Assembly: GCA_028277985.1 (NCBI GenBank)
Contig: JANQFG010000049.1
Location: forward strand, 1 to 53,483
Source: a bacterium
GTDB lineage: Bacteria > Desulfobacterota > DSWW01
DNA: 53,483 nucleotides
Reading direction: 5' to 3'
Shown: positions 1 through 7,948 of the stretch, one piece after another
How the letters are laid out: the number at the start of each line of letters is the position of its first letter
How positions within the stretch are numbered: the first letter of the stretch is position 1
Program-made: the position numbers and the translations under genes
Notes under the pieces: model-generated
Told to the model about the DNA's origin: nothing
The model's database searches: none
Seen by the model: only the letters and a program-made list of their open reading frames with translations

Positions 1-108
1 TCGTCTCAACTGTCTCTGGCTCAAGGCAATTGTCTCTCTCATAATGGAGGACATTTTACCTTTGCCGTTAACTAGGACATTTTCCCGTTGCTACCACACG
101 GTGAACGA
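1..108. mobile_element. Relic of an insertion-sequence end with two sets of direct repeats
   Basis: No gene is visible here. Two similar 17-base direct repeats, GGACATTTTACCTTTGC (49-65) and GGACATTTTCCCGTTGC (75-91), lie 26 bases apart. They are preceded by two imperfect copies of a CAAyTGTCTCT motif about 20 bases apart (positions 7-40). Multiple short direct repeats of this kind are usual at transposase-binding ends of IS21-like and related elements. No transposase lies inside the window, so the element would extend off the left edge. The family assignment is inference from pattern only. Confidence 0.4.
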
Positions 109-208
109 ATCCCGTTTCAACCTACCTGTGACTTGTGGTATGGTCACGAAGCCCGGACCGGGCGACCGGTCGCAGCTCCAATTCTTTTACCAACAGCAGG
201 GCGGATAG

Positions 209-1888
209 ATGGCGAGACCGTTGCGGATCGAGTACGAAGGCGCGCTCTACTGGGTGCATGCCGAGAGCAATGACGTTCTCGTGTCCGATGATTCGGACTC
301 GGCGCTGTTCCTGGACACGGTCCGCGAGATGGGCGACCGATTCGAGGTTGTCCTGTTCGCCTACGTGCTGCTACCCCGAAGGTACGATCTGTTGGTGCAA
401 ACCAGGAAGGCGAATCTATCGCGTGCCATGCAATGGATGACTACCGCCTTCACGCGCAGACACAATCGATTGAGTCGGCGCAAGGGCCCTCTGTTCCCGA
501 AAAGGTTCAACAGCGTTCTCATCGAGAATGAAGTCTATCTGCGGCGACTCTCCTTTCATGTCCACGCTCTGCCTGTGAAGACCGGCCTGTGCCGCGCGCC
601 CCGAAAGTACGCATGGAGCAGCTACCCTGCTTATATCGGAGCCGTAAAGGGGCCCCCCTGGCTGGAAACCGGCTTGATCCTTTCCGCAGGGTCCGCCGAG
701 GGATCGCACAAGGAATACCGGCAAGCCTTCCAGGAAGACCTCAGGAAAGGAGACCGGACTCCGGACCCGTCGAGCAGCGGTTCGGTGCTCGGATCGACTC
801 GCTTCGTCGAGAAAGCCCTGCTGGATGCATCCAGGAATCGGAAAGGGGCCCGGTCATTTCCTCCCGAAGGCGATGAGAGAACCAGAGCCCTCAAGGAGGA
901 AGTCCGGCGCGTTGCTTCGGCCTTCAGGGTGCGTCACGACCTTCTGGTTTCTCCGTCCCGTCGCCGCACCCGAACCAGGGACTTGCGCGACGCCCTGATC
1001 CTGCATCTCTACCTGGAAGGACGATACACCAATCGGGAGATCGCCCGGGCCTTCGAGTTGACCGATTCTGCGGTCAGCCACCTCGTGCGGTCCCTCAAGG
1101 AACGAGTGGAACAGGACGAGGAACTTCGGCAGCGGCTCGAGGATATGAAAGGGGAAGGTTCGAGTTTCTTCAGTCTGGATGCAGAAGAGACAGGTCCTCG
1201 CGCCCGTTCAGTGGAGGAACAGATCGCAGAGCACATCGGCCTTTCGGATGAGGATGCCGACATGCGGGCAAGGGCCCGCGGGCTCCATCAGGCAGAGAAG
1301 AGCCGCCTCATGCGTGGACGACTCATACTGGCAACGCTGCTCTGTCTGGACGAATACGGTTACAACGGTGCGACCATGTCCAGGATCCTTGCACGCGCAG
1401 GGGTGTCGAGCGGTGCATGGCGGCACCACTTCGAGAACAAGAAGGATCTGGTGGCGGCGGCTGCGACCGCCATGTACGAGGGCACCATTCGAAAGACCGC
1501 GACGGTCCTGCCGGCCCTGGCCGAGGCAGAGGACCCGGTGACCGCTCTCCTGGAATTCATACACCAGAGCTTCCACGAGGGCTGGCACCGCAATGTATGG
1601 CTGGAGTTCACCATCGCATCCAGGACCGACGCGGAGCTCCGCCAACACCTTGTGCCAGTGATTGAGAAATCTTTCTCCGCCATGGACGAGTTTGCACAAC
1701 GGCAATTCGAGGCCCTTGCCCCCGAGCGGGCCTCGGTAGAAATGCTTTCGAACCTGACCCTCTACATCAGTCGGGGGATGGCGATCCAGTCTATTATTCA
1801 TCTTGACGATGAGCACTTTCAATCCCTGCGCGACCTCTGGGCATCCCTGCTCACTCCCCTGATGCGCATCAAGGACAGACACGAATAG
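209..1888 (+). CDS. Fusion of an inactive REP-associated (Y1) transposase and a TetR-family regulator
   Basis: Residues 1-180 match the Y1/RAYT transposase fold (opening MARPLRIEYEGALYWVH, then PRKYAWSSYPAYIG). About 195-312 match the usual RAYT C-terminal part with a DnaA-like helix-turn-helix (GRYTNREIARAFELTDSAVS). About 360-555 form a complete TetR repressor with its helix-turn-helix at about 385-410. The HUH motif, normally HYH, reads RYD (residues 58-60). The catalytic tyrosine of the usual RYIHLNP motif aligns with His117. Strand transfer is therefore not expected, and the transposase domain is probably kept for DNA binding. There is no stop between the parts. An internal ATG at 1262, with GATGAGGA seven bases upstream, could also make the TetR part alone. 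Start at 209 follows an AGGGCGG site. The gene precedes a corrinoid methyltransferase operon, which it may control (inference). Confidence 0.85.
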   Translation: MARPLRIEYEGALYWVHAESNDVLVSDDSDSALFLDTVREMGDRFEVVLFAYVLLPRRYDLLVQTRKANLSRAMQWMTTAFTRRHNRLSRRKGPLFPKRFNSVLIENEVYLRRLSFHVHALPVKTGLCRAPRKYAWSSYPAYIGAVKGPPWLETGLILSAGSAEGSHKEYRQAFQEDLRKGDRTPDPSSSGSVLGSTRFVEKALLDASRNRKGARSFPPEGDERTRALKEEVRRVASAFRVRHDLLVSPSRRRTRTRDLRDALILHLYLEGRYTNREIARAFELTDSAVSHLVRSLKERVEQDEELRQRLEDMKGEGSSFFSLDAEETGPRARSVEEQIAEHIGLSDEDADMRARARGLHQAEKSRLMRGRLILATLLCLDEYGYNGATMSRILARAGVSSGAWRHHFENKKDLVAAAATAMYEGTIRKTATVLPALAEAEDPVTALLEFIHQSFHEGWHRNVWLEFTIASRTDAELRQHLVPVIEKSFSAMDEFAQRQFEALAPERASVEMLSNLTLYISRGMAIQSIIHLDDEHFQSLRDLWASLLTPLMRIKDRHE

Positions 1889-1950
1889 GCCCTGCGGACC
1901 GCTCGATCCCATGCCGAGCCGATTGTTCTCCCCCTCTCGCAGCAGACATT

Positions 1951-2070
1951 ATTCAAACTATGACACCGATGGGCGGTTGTCCCTTCCTGTCCCTCCGGGC
2001 TTCAAGGCGAACGGCTCAAAGGATGCTATGCACACTCCCTGAGCCGATCGTCTTGTGCCATAGTTTGAAT
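1951..2070. repeat. 120-bp inverted-repeat element between the RAYT-TetR gene and the corrinoid operon
   Basis: ATTCAAACTATGACAC (1951-1966) is repeated in inverted orientation as GTGCCATAGTTTGAAT (2055-2070), 15 of 16 bases matching. Nested inside is a second inverted repeat, CGGCTCA (2012-2018) and TGAGCCG (2040-2046). The unit could be a pair of operator sites, a small non-autonomous element, or a REP-like palindrome of the kind RAYT proteins act on; it follows directly after a RAYT-derived gene. No protein is encoded. The 1889-2194 gap otherwise holds only the promoter and palindrome listed separately. Confidence 0.55.
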
Positions 2071-2120
2071 TATATTGCCTGTTACCTCTAAATTCATTCC
2101 ATGGAAAACGAATATTTCCT

Positions 2121-2149
2121 TTGACACGACTGCTCTATGTGGCTATCAT
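2121..2149 (+). promoter_or_regulatory. Sigma-70-type promoter of the corrinoid/methyltransferase operon
   Basis: A perfect -35 box TTGACA (2121-2126) and a TATCAT -10 box (2144-2149) are separated by 17 bases. They lie 45 bases upstream of the ATG at 2195, pointing into it. The match to consensus is strong for a GC-rich genome. Confidence 0.7.
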
Positions 2150-2161
2150 TATCTAAAACCG

Positions 2162-2176
2162 AACAATCGTATTGTT
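2162..2176. promoter_or_regulatory. Palindromic operator-like site over the expected transcription start
   Basis: AACAAT-CGT-ATTGTT is a perfect 6+3+6 palindrome. It sits 13-27 bases downstream of the -10 box and just ahead of the AAAGGAGGTGA ribosome-binding site. The size and placement suit a dimeric TetR-type repressor that blocks transcription start. The nearby RAYT-TetR protein is the obvious candidate, but this is not shown by sequence. Confidence 0.5.
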
Positions 2177-2194
2177 TTTGTAAAGGAGGTGACC

Positions 2195-2857
2195 ATGCAG
2201 TTGCTCGGCGAATTGAGACAGGCCGTCCTGGACCTGAAGATGGATGAAGTCGACCGGTTGACACGAACCGCCCACAAGGAGGGAGCAAGCCCGGAGCAGA
2301 TCATCGAGGAGGCACTGATCGAAGGAATCCGTAAGGTGGGAGACCTGTTCGCCGATGGGAAATACTTCCTGCCCGAGCTGCTGGTGGCCGGGCAGGCGGT
2401 GCAGGCAGCGATCGCCTATCTGGAACCGTATGTTGTGAATGCAGAGCAGACCTCCTCGGGCAAGTTCCTCATCGGCACGGTGAAAGGCGACATACACGAC
2501 ATCGGCAAGAACATCGTGACCATGATGCTCAAATGCAACGGCTGGCAAGTGGAAGACGCGGGCGTGGACGTGGACAGCGACACCTTCTGCCGGATGGTTG
2601 CAGAAGGCGACTACGACATCGTGGGCTTTTCGGCGCTGTTGACCATGACCATGCCGGCACTGAAAGAGACCGTTGCGGCCCTGAACGAAGCCGGCCTTCG
2701 GGACAAGACCCGGGTCATGATCGGAGGGGCGCCCCTTACCCAGGAGTTTGCAGACGAAATCGGTGCCGATGCCTTTGGCCGCGACGCCTGGGACACGGTG
2801 AACAAGGCGGCCGAGCTTCTCGACGGCAACCGGTCCGCACAGCCAACAGGAGGATGA
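2195..2857 (+). CDS. Corrinoid (B12-binding) methyltransferase protein, MtbC/MtaC type
   Basis: This 220-residue cytoplasmic protein carries a methyl group on a bound corrinoid, between a substrate methyltransferase and a carbon carrier. Residues 1-85 form the helical cap domain of methionine-synthase-like B12 proteins. Residues 90-210 form the Rossmann B12 domain. The signature GDIHDIGKNIV gives His101 as the lower cobalt ligand; VGFSALLTMTM and VMIGGAP follow. The start at 2195 is preferred over an ATG at 2075 because it has the near-perfect site AAAGGAGGTGA and because the upstream extension would cross the promoter. The next gene starts one base after the stop, so the two are translated together. 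It is a paralogue of the corrinoid gene at 21808-22440. Confidence 0.95.
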   Translation: MQLLGELRQAVLDLKMDEVDRLTRTAHKEGASPEQIIEEALIEGIRKVGDLFADGKYFLPELLVAGQAVQAAIAYLEPYVVNAEQTSSGKFLIGTVKGDIHDIGKNIVTMMLKCNGWQVEDAGVDVDSDTFCRMVAEGDYDIVGFSALLTMTMPALKETVAALNEAGLRDKTRVMIGGAPLTQEFADEIGADAFGRDAWDTVNKAAELLDGNRSAQPTGG

Positions 2858-2858
2858 A

Positions 2859-3908
2859 ATGAAACGAATGACCGGGTTGGAGCGAACCCTCGCGGCCCTG
2901 CGCAGGGAGGAGCCGGATCGGGTTCCCCACGGAGAGCTCCACAACACCAAGGTCTGGCAGACCATCCTGCCCGAAGGAACCTACGAGGACTTTGTCGATT
3001 ACATGGACCTGGACTACGTGGTCGGCTACGACAAGCTTGTGGCCTGGAACTGGGAGATGAAGGACCCGGAGAAGATGATCGTCCAGGACATATGGGGCGG
3101 ACTGCAGCGGTTGACCAGTGACCAGCCCAGCCCGATGCACCCGGCCATCAAGAACGAGGCGGATCTGGACAGCTGGGTCCCACCTGACCCGGACATGCCG
3201 GAACGGTACTCGTGGCTCGAGAACTGGGTGAGCCGCTTCAAAGGGGAACGGGGTGTGGTCGCCCATGCCACCGACGTGTTCGACATCGCCCGCGAGAGCC
3301 TGCTGGGCGACGTTCCCTACTTCACGGCCACCATCACCAACCCGGATCTGGTCGATCGGGTCAACGAGCTCGTTCTCGACTATAACCTCCGTTATCTCAA
3401 GAATTGCATCGAGGTCGGAGCGGACGCTTTGTTCATCTCCGGGGACTACGCAACGACCACGGCACCCATGGTCTCCCCGGAAGCCACGGCCCGCTTTCTG
3501 ACCCCTGCGCTCAAGAAGATGGTCGATCTCGGCCACGAGCACGGCTTGCCGGTGCTCAAACACAGCGACGGTCAGATCATGCCCCTCTTCGAGATCATGC
3601 TCGAAACGGGCATCGACGGGATTCATCCCATCGACCCGATGGCCGGCCTGGATCTGGCCGAGGTGAAGAAACTGTACGGCCACCGGATCACCCTGTGCGG
3701 AAACGTGAGCTGTGCCTATACGCTCTGCGAAGGCTCGGAAGAGGAGGTGCGCAAGGAGGTCAAGGAGTGCATCCGGAAGGCGGGACCGGGGGGCGGATAC
3801 ATCTGCACTTCCAGCAACTCGATTCACTCAGGCGTGAAACCGGAAAACTACGTGACCATGGTGAAGGCGATCCACCAGTTCGGCGTCTACCCGCTCGCCC
3901 TGGATTGA
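2859..3908 (+). CDS. Uroporphyrinogen-decarboxylase-fold substrate methyltransferase
   Basis: This 349-residue protein has the UroD/MtaA TIM-barrel fold that moves methyl groups onto or off corrinoid proteins. The opening, about LERTLAALRREEPDRVP, is typical. Residues 235-238 are HSDG, and Cys280 and Cys285 lie in LCGNVSC, so the likely metal site is His/Asp/Cys rather than the HxC...C of MtaA. HSDG is seen in O-demethylase-like members, which points to demethylation of a small methylated substrate rather than heme synthesis (inference). It is co-transcribed with the corrinoid protein just upstream and has an AGGAGG site eight bases before the ATG. The true substrate cannot be read from sequence. 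Confidence 0.9.
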   Translation: MKRMTGLERTLAALRREEPDRVPHGELHNTKVWQTILPEGTYEDFVDYMDLDYVVGYDKLVAWNWEMKDPEKMIVQDIWGGLQRLTSDQPSPMHPAIKNEADLDSWVPPDPDMPERYSWLENWVSRFKGERGVVAHATDVFDIARESLLGDVPYFTATITNPDLVDRVNELVLDYNLRYLKNCIEVGADALFISGDYATTTAPMVSPEATARFLTPALKKMVDLGHEHGLPVLKHSDGQIMPLFEIMLETGIDGIHPIDPMAGLDLAEVKKLYGHRITLCGNVSCAYTLCEGSEEEVRKEVKECIRKAGPGGGYICTSSNSIHSGVKPENYVTMVKAIHQFGVYPLALD

Positions 3909-3968
3909 AGAGGACGCACGACCCTTCCGGCCGCTGCAATCGGGGAAGGTCAGGTGGGCTGCGCAGTA

Positions 3969-5195
3969 CTAGATCTTGACGAACTCGACCCTGCGGTTGT
4001 TCGCTTTGCCCTCCGGAGTTGAATTATCGGCCACGGGACGGCTCTCTCCGTGACCCTTCGTCTTCAGTCGAGATGCCGCAATTCCTGAGTCGACGAGGGC
4101 GTCCTTCACGGCCTGGGCGCGCTTCTCCGACAGTCCCTGGTTGAAACCCTTCTCTCCGTCGCAGTCCGTATGGCCCTCGATGCAGAGCTTCAAGTCCGGA
4201 TGCTTCTTCATCATCTTGGCGACCTGATTGATGACGCCCATGGACTCCGGCTTCAGGGTGGCCTTGTTCACATCGAACAGGATGCCCCGGGTCACGAACT
4301 TCCCGTCCGTCATGATCCTGTCGTAGAGTTTCTTGCTCCCCTTCGCGATCCGGATGTTCTTGATCAATGCCTGGTTGCCCTTGTGGCACTGGCGGCTCGA
4401 GAGGGTCAATCCGATCGGCTCGGCACGGAGATTCGGGATGTTCACGACCCGTTGCTCGCCAAAATAGATCTTCAGGGCTCTCGTATTGAAAGATATCGCA
4501 ACGTGCTCCCAGTAGGGATAGTCCCTTCTCGGCAACTCGGTGCCGCCGAAGTTACCGACACTGACGTCATTGCCCCTGATCGTGATAAGGGGAAGGGATT
4601 TCGGAGGCTTCTGATTGACCAGGTCCGAGAATCGAATCCAATAGGTTGTACAGAACTCGCTGAAGTAGGCGTCGAACTCGATAGTGAACTTCTCCGGCAG
4701 ATAGTCACCTTCCTGCGTCATCAGTGGAACGATGTCACAGGCCTGAACGGTCGCGAAATTGATGACGTTTTCTCCCCCGTACACGGCAATCTCAACATTG
4801 CCCCTGTGAAGATCCCATCGGGAGGGAAACTCGCCGTTTTCTTCATCCACCAGATCGTCGTGGAATATGATTTCGTCTCCCGGGACGAAATCATATTTCG
4901 ACCATGCCTTCAGATTCTGTTGGCTCGCCCCGGACGAAGAAGCGCTCACCGCCTTCTCTTTCGTCTTCGGCGGTTTCGCAGAGGACGCGGGGCTCTTCGC
5001 AGCTTCCTCCTTGCCTTCCCCCTTGACCGCCTGCTCCGCCTCATCCAGCCCCCTGTCGATCGATTCGTCGATCTCCCGGTCGATCTTTCTCTCGACCTTG
5101 TCCTGCACCTTCTTCATGAGATCGAATCCCGCGTAACCGACCGAAGAATAAAGAAACAGAACCGCGATTACCGACACCAGGGCTACCCTTCTCAT
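3969..5195 (-). CDS. Exported OmpA-family protein with a lectin-like middle region
   Basis: A signal peptide (residues 1-22, ending GYAG) leads into an amphipathic, charged stretch with repeated Asp/Glu/Arg (25-60) and an Ala/Ser/Lys-rich linker. The middle region (about 100-285) has the beta-rich pattern of a LamG/concanavalin-like jelly roll (EIIFHDDLVDEENGEFPSRW, then FTIEFDAYF). The last 115 residues are a clear OmpA peptidoglycan-binding domain (FDVNKATLKPES; IEGHTDCDGEKGFNQGLSEKRA; NNRRVEF). It probably anchors in the periplasm or outer membrane to peptidoglycan. Start chosen by the GAGGAGGAA site. It converges with the methyltransferase operon and is probably not related to it. Confidence 0.85.
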   Translation of the reverse strand: MRRVALVSVIAVLFLYSSVGYAGFDLMKKVQDKVERKIDREIDESIDRGLDEAEQAVKGEGKEEAAKSPASSAKPPKTKEKAVSASSSGASQQNLKAWSKYDFVPGDEIIFHDDLVDEENGEFPSRWDLHRGNVEIAVYGGENVINFATVQACDIVPLMTQEGDYLPEKFTIEFDAYFSEFCTTYWIRFSDLVNQKPPKSLPLITIRGNDVSVGNFGGTELPRRDYPYWEHVAISFNTRALKIYFGEQRVVNIPNLRAEPIGLTLSSRQCHKGNQALIKNIRIAKGSKKLYDRIMTDGKFVTRGILFDVNKATLKPESMGVINQVAKMMKKHPDLKLCIEGHTDCDGEKGFNQGLSEKRAQAVKDALVDSGIAASRLKTKGHGESRPVADNSTPEGKANNRRVEFVKI

Positions 5196-5291
5196 TTTGA
5201 TTCCTCCTCGTTGGGCAGGGAAAACGAGAGCTTATGGTCGGCAATAACCTAGTATAGAAGAGACGGAATGGCAAGGGTTTCGTTTTGGGCG

Positions 5292-6479
5292 TCAGATAAT
5301 CCCGGACTCCCGGAGCTCTTCGATCTCCTGCTCGGAGAGCTCTGCCCAGGAGGCGAGAACCTCTTCGGTATGTTCGCCGAGCTCCGGGCTCGCCTTCTCG
5401 ATACTGCACGGGGTCCGAGAGAATTTCATCGGCGTCCCAACCACCTTCAGGGTGCCCTGTGTGGAGTGCTCCACATCGACGAACATCCCCCTCCCGTTGA
5501 TGTGGGGGTCATTCACCACCTGGTCGATCCTGTTCACCGGACCGCACATCACCTGATGGGCATCGAGCAGAGCGATCCACTCCTCGGTGGTTCGAGCACT
5601 CATCAGGGCGTTCATCTCGGCCAGGTACTCGTCGTAGTTCTCCAGCCTCGCCTCCAGGGAGTTGTACTTCTCGTTGGTCGCCCACTCCTCCTTTCCGGCC
5701 GCTTTGCAGAACCGCTTCCAATCTTCCGGAAGCTGAGCCACGACGACGACGTACCCGTCCCGGGTCGAAAAGGCCTGGAAGGGCGTGAACAGGGGGTGTC
5801 GGGATCCGAGGGGCCCCGGGATCTCCCCGGTAGCGAAGTATCTGGCGCAGGCGTTCTCGCAAAGAGCCACCTGTGAGTCCAGCATGGCCACGTCGATGAA
5901 TTGCCCTTGCCCGCTCTTCTCCCGTTCGTGGAGGGCGGCCAGGATGGAGACGCAGGTGAACAGGGACGCGCCGATATCCCCCATGGAATACCCGAGACGG
6001 GCGGGCGGCCTTCCCGGCTCCCCGGTGATGCTCATCACGCCGCCCATTCCCTGGGCGATCATGTCGAAGGCGGGTCGCTGGGCGTACGGCCCGTCCTGGC
6101 CGAAACCGGACAGGGAGGCATAGATGATCCGGGGATTGGTCTCGCGTATCGGGTCGTAGCCGAGCCCGAGCCGTTCCATGACTCCGGGCCGGAAGTTCTC
6201 CAACAGGATGTCCGCCCCCTTGGCAAGCTCGAGGACCACTTTCTTTGCACCCTCGCGCTTCAGATCAAGGGTCAGGCTCTTCTTGCCACGGTTGATGCTC
6301 AGAAAGTAAGAGCTCAGCTTGTCGATGTGAGGGCTGGCAAAACGGGCCAGGTCACCGATCTTCGGGGCCTCTATCTTTACGACCTCTGCGCCGAGATCGG
6401 CGAGCAGCATCGTTGCGTAAGGGCCGGAAAGCATCCTGCCAAAGCTCAACACCTTTGTTCCTTCCAGCGGACCTGGCAC
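5292..6479 (-). CDS. Class III (CaiB/BaiF, formyl-CoA transferase family) CoA-transferase
   Basis: This protein of about 395 residues shows the family III pattern throughout: LEGTKVLSFGRMLSGPYAT, then LGAEVVKIEAP, LLENFRPGVMERLGLGY, and LSGFGQDGPYAQRPAFDMI. The Asp in that last motif (residue 139 from this start) is the expected catalytic carboxylate that forms the acyl anhydride with the CoA donor. Members move CoA between small organic acids in anaerobic degradation. GTG at 6479 is chosen because AGGAGG sits eight bases upstream; another GTG lies at 6488. The CoA donor and acceptor cannot be told from sequence. The gene stands alone on the minus strand. Confidence 0.92.
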   Translation of the reverse strand: MPGPLEGTKVLSFGRMLSGPYATMLLADLGAEVVKIEAPKIGDLARFASPHIDKLSSYFLSINRGKKSLTLDLKREGAKKVVLELAKGADILLENFRPGVMERLGLGYDPIRETNPRIIYASLSGFGQDGPYAQRPAFDMIAQGMGGVMSITGEPGRPPARLGYSMGDIGASLFTCVSILAALHEREKSGQGQFIDVAMLDSQVALCENACARYFATGEIPGPLGSRHPLFTPFQAFSTRDGYVVVVAQLPEDWKRFCKAAGKEEWATNEKYNSLEARLENYDEYLAEMNALMSARTTEEWIALLDAHQVMCGPVNRIDQVVNDPHINGRGMFVDVEHSTQGTLKVVGTPMKFSRTPCSIEKASPELGEHTEEVLASWAELSEQEIEELRESGII

Positions 6480-6518
6480 CGTAACCACCTCCTGATTCGT
6501 GATTATGTCGGGGAGGGG

Positions 6519-6560
6519 CCTGATCCCTGACCCCTGATCCCTAGGTTGCCCCTGATCTTA
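6519..6560. repeat. Short degenerate tandem repeat CCTGATCCCTGACC
   Basis: CCTGATCCCTGACC (6519-6532) is followed directly by CCTGATCCCTAG (6533-6544) and, six bases on, by CCTGATCTTAG (6550-6560). The repeat sits in the divergent intergenic region between the CoA-transferase and the small secreted protein. No function is assigned. Confidence 0.5.
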
Positions 6561-6696
6561 GCCCCTTCGAAAAGGAATGACAAAGGCGTAGGTCCTATGC
6601 CATTTCTCTGGTTGACCTGACTCCCGAACATGGCTTAACGTATTGTCACGATCTCAATGAACATCGAATAAAAAGAAGACTGGAAAGGAGCATGAC

Positions 6697-7128
6697 ATGA
6701 GGAATCCGGGTCCGATCACGCGATCCTTGCTTGTCGTTCCGCTCCTCTTCGCCTTGTCCGTGACCGGGCCGGCCCATGCGGTCGAAGTCATACCTCTTGC
6801 ATATCATTTCGGGGTGGTGGAGGTCGGGACCTCGAGCAGCACGATCATCACCCTCGTCAACCCCACCGGGCACTCGCACGTCCTCACTGTCGCTGCCTTT
6901 GTCGGGGGAAGCAGCCCCGATTTTTCTATCGCTACGCCCCTGGATCTGCCGTTGACGATCGAGTCCATGGAGGAGCTCGAATTGGAGATCGTCTTCGCTC
7001 CCTCCACTCCCGGCCTTCTTCTGGCCGAACTGGAGTTGCATATTATCGACAACAGTCTGAAGATCGTGACTGTTTCGCTCCAAGGAGGCCCCGGAACCGC
7101 CCCTCCTCCTGGAGCCTGCGCCCCATAG
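6697..7128 (+). CDS. Small secreted protein with an immunoglobulin-like (ASH/choice-of-anchor type) domain
   Basis: This 143-residue protein has a clean signal peptide (residues 1-29, ending AHA). About 100 residues of beta-rich sequence follow (FGVVEVGTSSSTIITLVNPTG; LELEIVFAPSTPGLLLAELEL), resembling the ASPM/SPD-2/Hydin and DUF1573-like folds of bacterial surface proteins. The end is Pro/Gly/Ala-rich with a final Cys. The start is supported by GGAAAGGAG at 6682-6690. A possible promoter, TTGTCA (6643-6648) with GAATAA (6666-6671), lies upstream. Role unknown, probably extracytoplasmic. Confidence 0.75.
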   Translation: MRNPGPITRSLLVVPLLFALSVTGPAHAVEVIPLAYHFGVVEVGTSSSTIITLVNPTGHSHVLTVAAFVGGSSPDFSIATPLDLPLTIESMEELELEIVFAPSTPGLLLAELELHIIDNSLKIVTVSLQGGPGTAPPPGACAP

Positions 7129-7325
7129 CACGCTGCCAGACCGGCCCCGCGGCCAAACCTCCTTTGGAAGCACCGGAATGTCAGCCCCCTGCACGGACCG
7201 GGTCCCTGATCGCGAGGATCTTACCACCCCTTTCGCGCATCGAAAGGTGTAAGAGCATAGGTGACCGCACATGCGGTCCCCATCTCCAACTTACCGATCT
7301 GGAAAAAAAACAGGAGAACGGATCC

Positions 7326-7730
7326 ATGAATCTCAGCGAATATTTCGATAAGGCAGAAGGGCTTGGCGTACTCTCCACGGCGGATGCATCCGGACACGTG
7401 GACACCGCGATCTACGCGAGACCCCACGTAATGGATGATGAAAACGTGGCCTTTATCATGGCGGACAAGAAATCCCATCACAACCTCCAGTCCAACCCTC
7501 ATGCGGCTTATCTGTTCAAATCGAATGGAAGCGGCTACACGGGGCTGAGGCTCTACATGAAGATGACCGGGGACGAAAAGAACAGCGAGCGTATGATGGA
7601 CCTCATCCGCAGGAAGAACTATGTGGAAGACGAGGGCAGCGACCTGTATCTCGTCTCCTTTCGGGTCGAGAAGATCCTTGGGCTCACCGGTTCAGGGGAA
7701 TGCCCGGTAGATGGGAAGGACGGACACTGA
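7326..7730 (+). CDS. Pyridoxamine 5'-phosphate oxidase-like split-barrel flavin-binding protein
   Basis: The 134-residue protein matches the FMN-binding split-barrel family: GLGVLSTADASGHVDTAIYARP at the N-terminus, then VAFIMADKKSHHNLQSNPHAAYLF, which supplies usual FMN contacts. Such proteins often act as small flavin reductases or oxidoreductases of unknown substrate. It is unlikely to be true PdxH, being shorter and lacking the PdxH C-terminus. The ATG at 7326 follows CAGGAGAACGG; a longer in-frame start at 7164 has no good ribosome-binding site and no family similarity. It lies about 200 bases after the small secreted protein and could share its transcript. Confidence 0.85.
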   Translation: MNLSEYFDKAEGLGVLSTADASGHVDTAIYARPHVMDDENVAFIMADKKSHHNLQSNPHAAYLFKSNGSGYTGLRLYMKMTGDEKNSERMMDLIRRKNYVEDEGSDLYLVSFRVEKILGLTGSGECPVDGKDGH

Positions 7731-7948
7731 GCCGTTCAGAAGAACGGCTGGCCAGGCTGACAGGATAGGGGGAAGATGGGCAAGGGGTCTCTCCCGGGCC
7801 TCATGTTCCCCCTTTGGCCTCCCCCCGCGATCTCGCCGCCTCTTTCCACGATCGTAGCCCCCTGCCCCACTTCAGTATGATTCACCCCGGCCGTCTGTTA
7901 TACTGCTCGAGTTGAAACCTCCCTTTACAGACAAAGAGGATATGCGAA

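Noticed and set aside
209..1150. Active REP-associated transposase
   Set aside because: Both catalytic elements, HUH and the tyrosine, are replaced, so activity is not expected.
2050..2195. Cobalamin riboswitch ahead of the corrinoid gene
   Set aside because: No B12-box-like GCCACTG element or matching stem set was found; a promoter with a palindrome explains the region better.
3909..3968. Rho-independent terminator between the methyltransferase and OmpA genes
   Set aside because: A weak GACCcTTCC/GGAAGGTC hairpin exists but has no T-tract and a bulge, so it was not called.
4170..5252. 360-residue open frame opposite the OmpA-domain gene
   Set aside because: The minus-strand gene has a signal peptide, a good ribosome-binding site and an OmpA domain; the plus frame has none.
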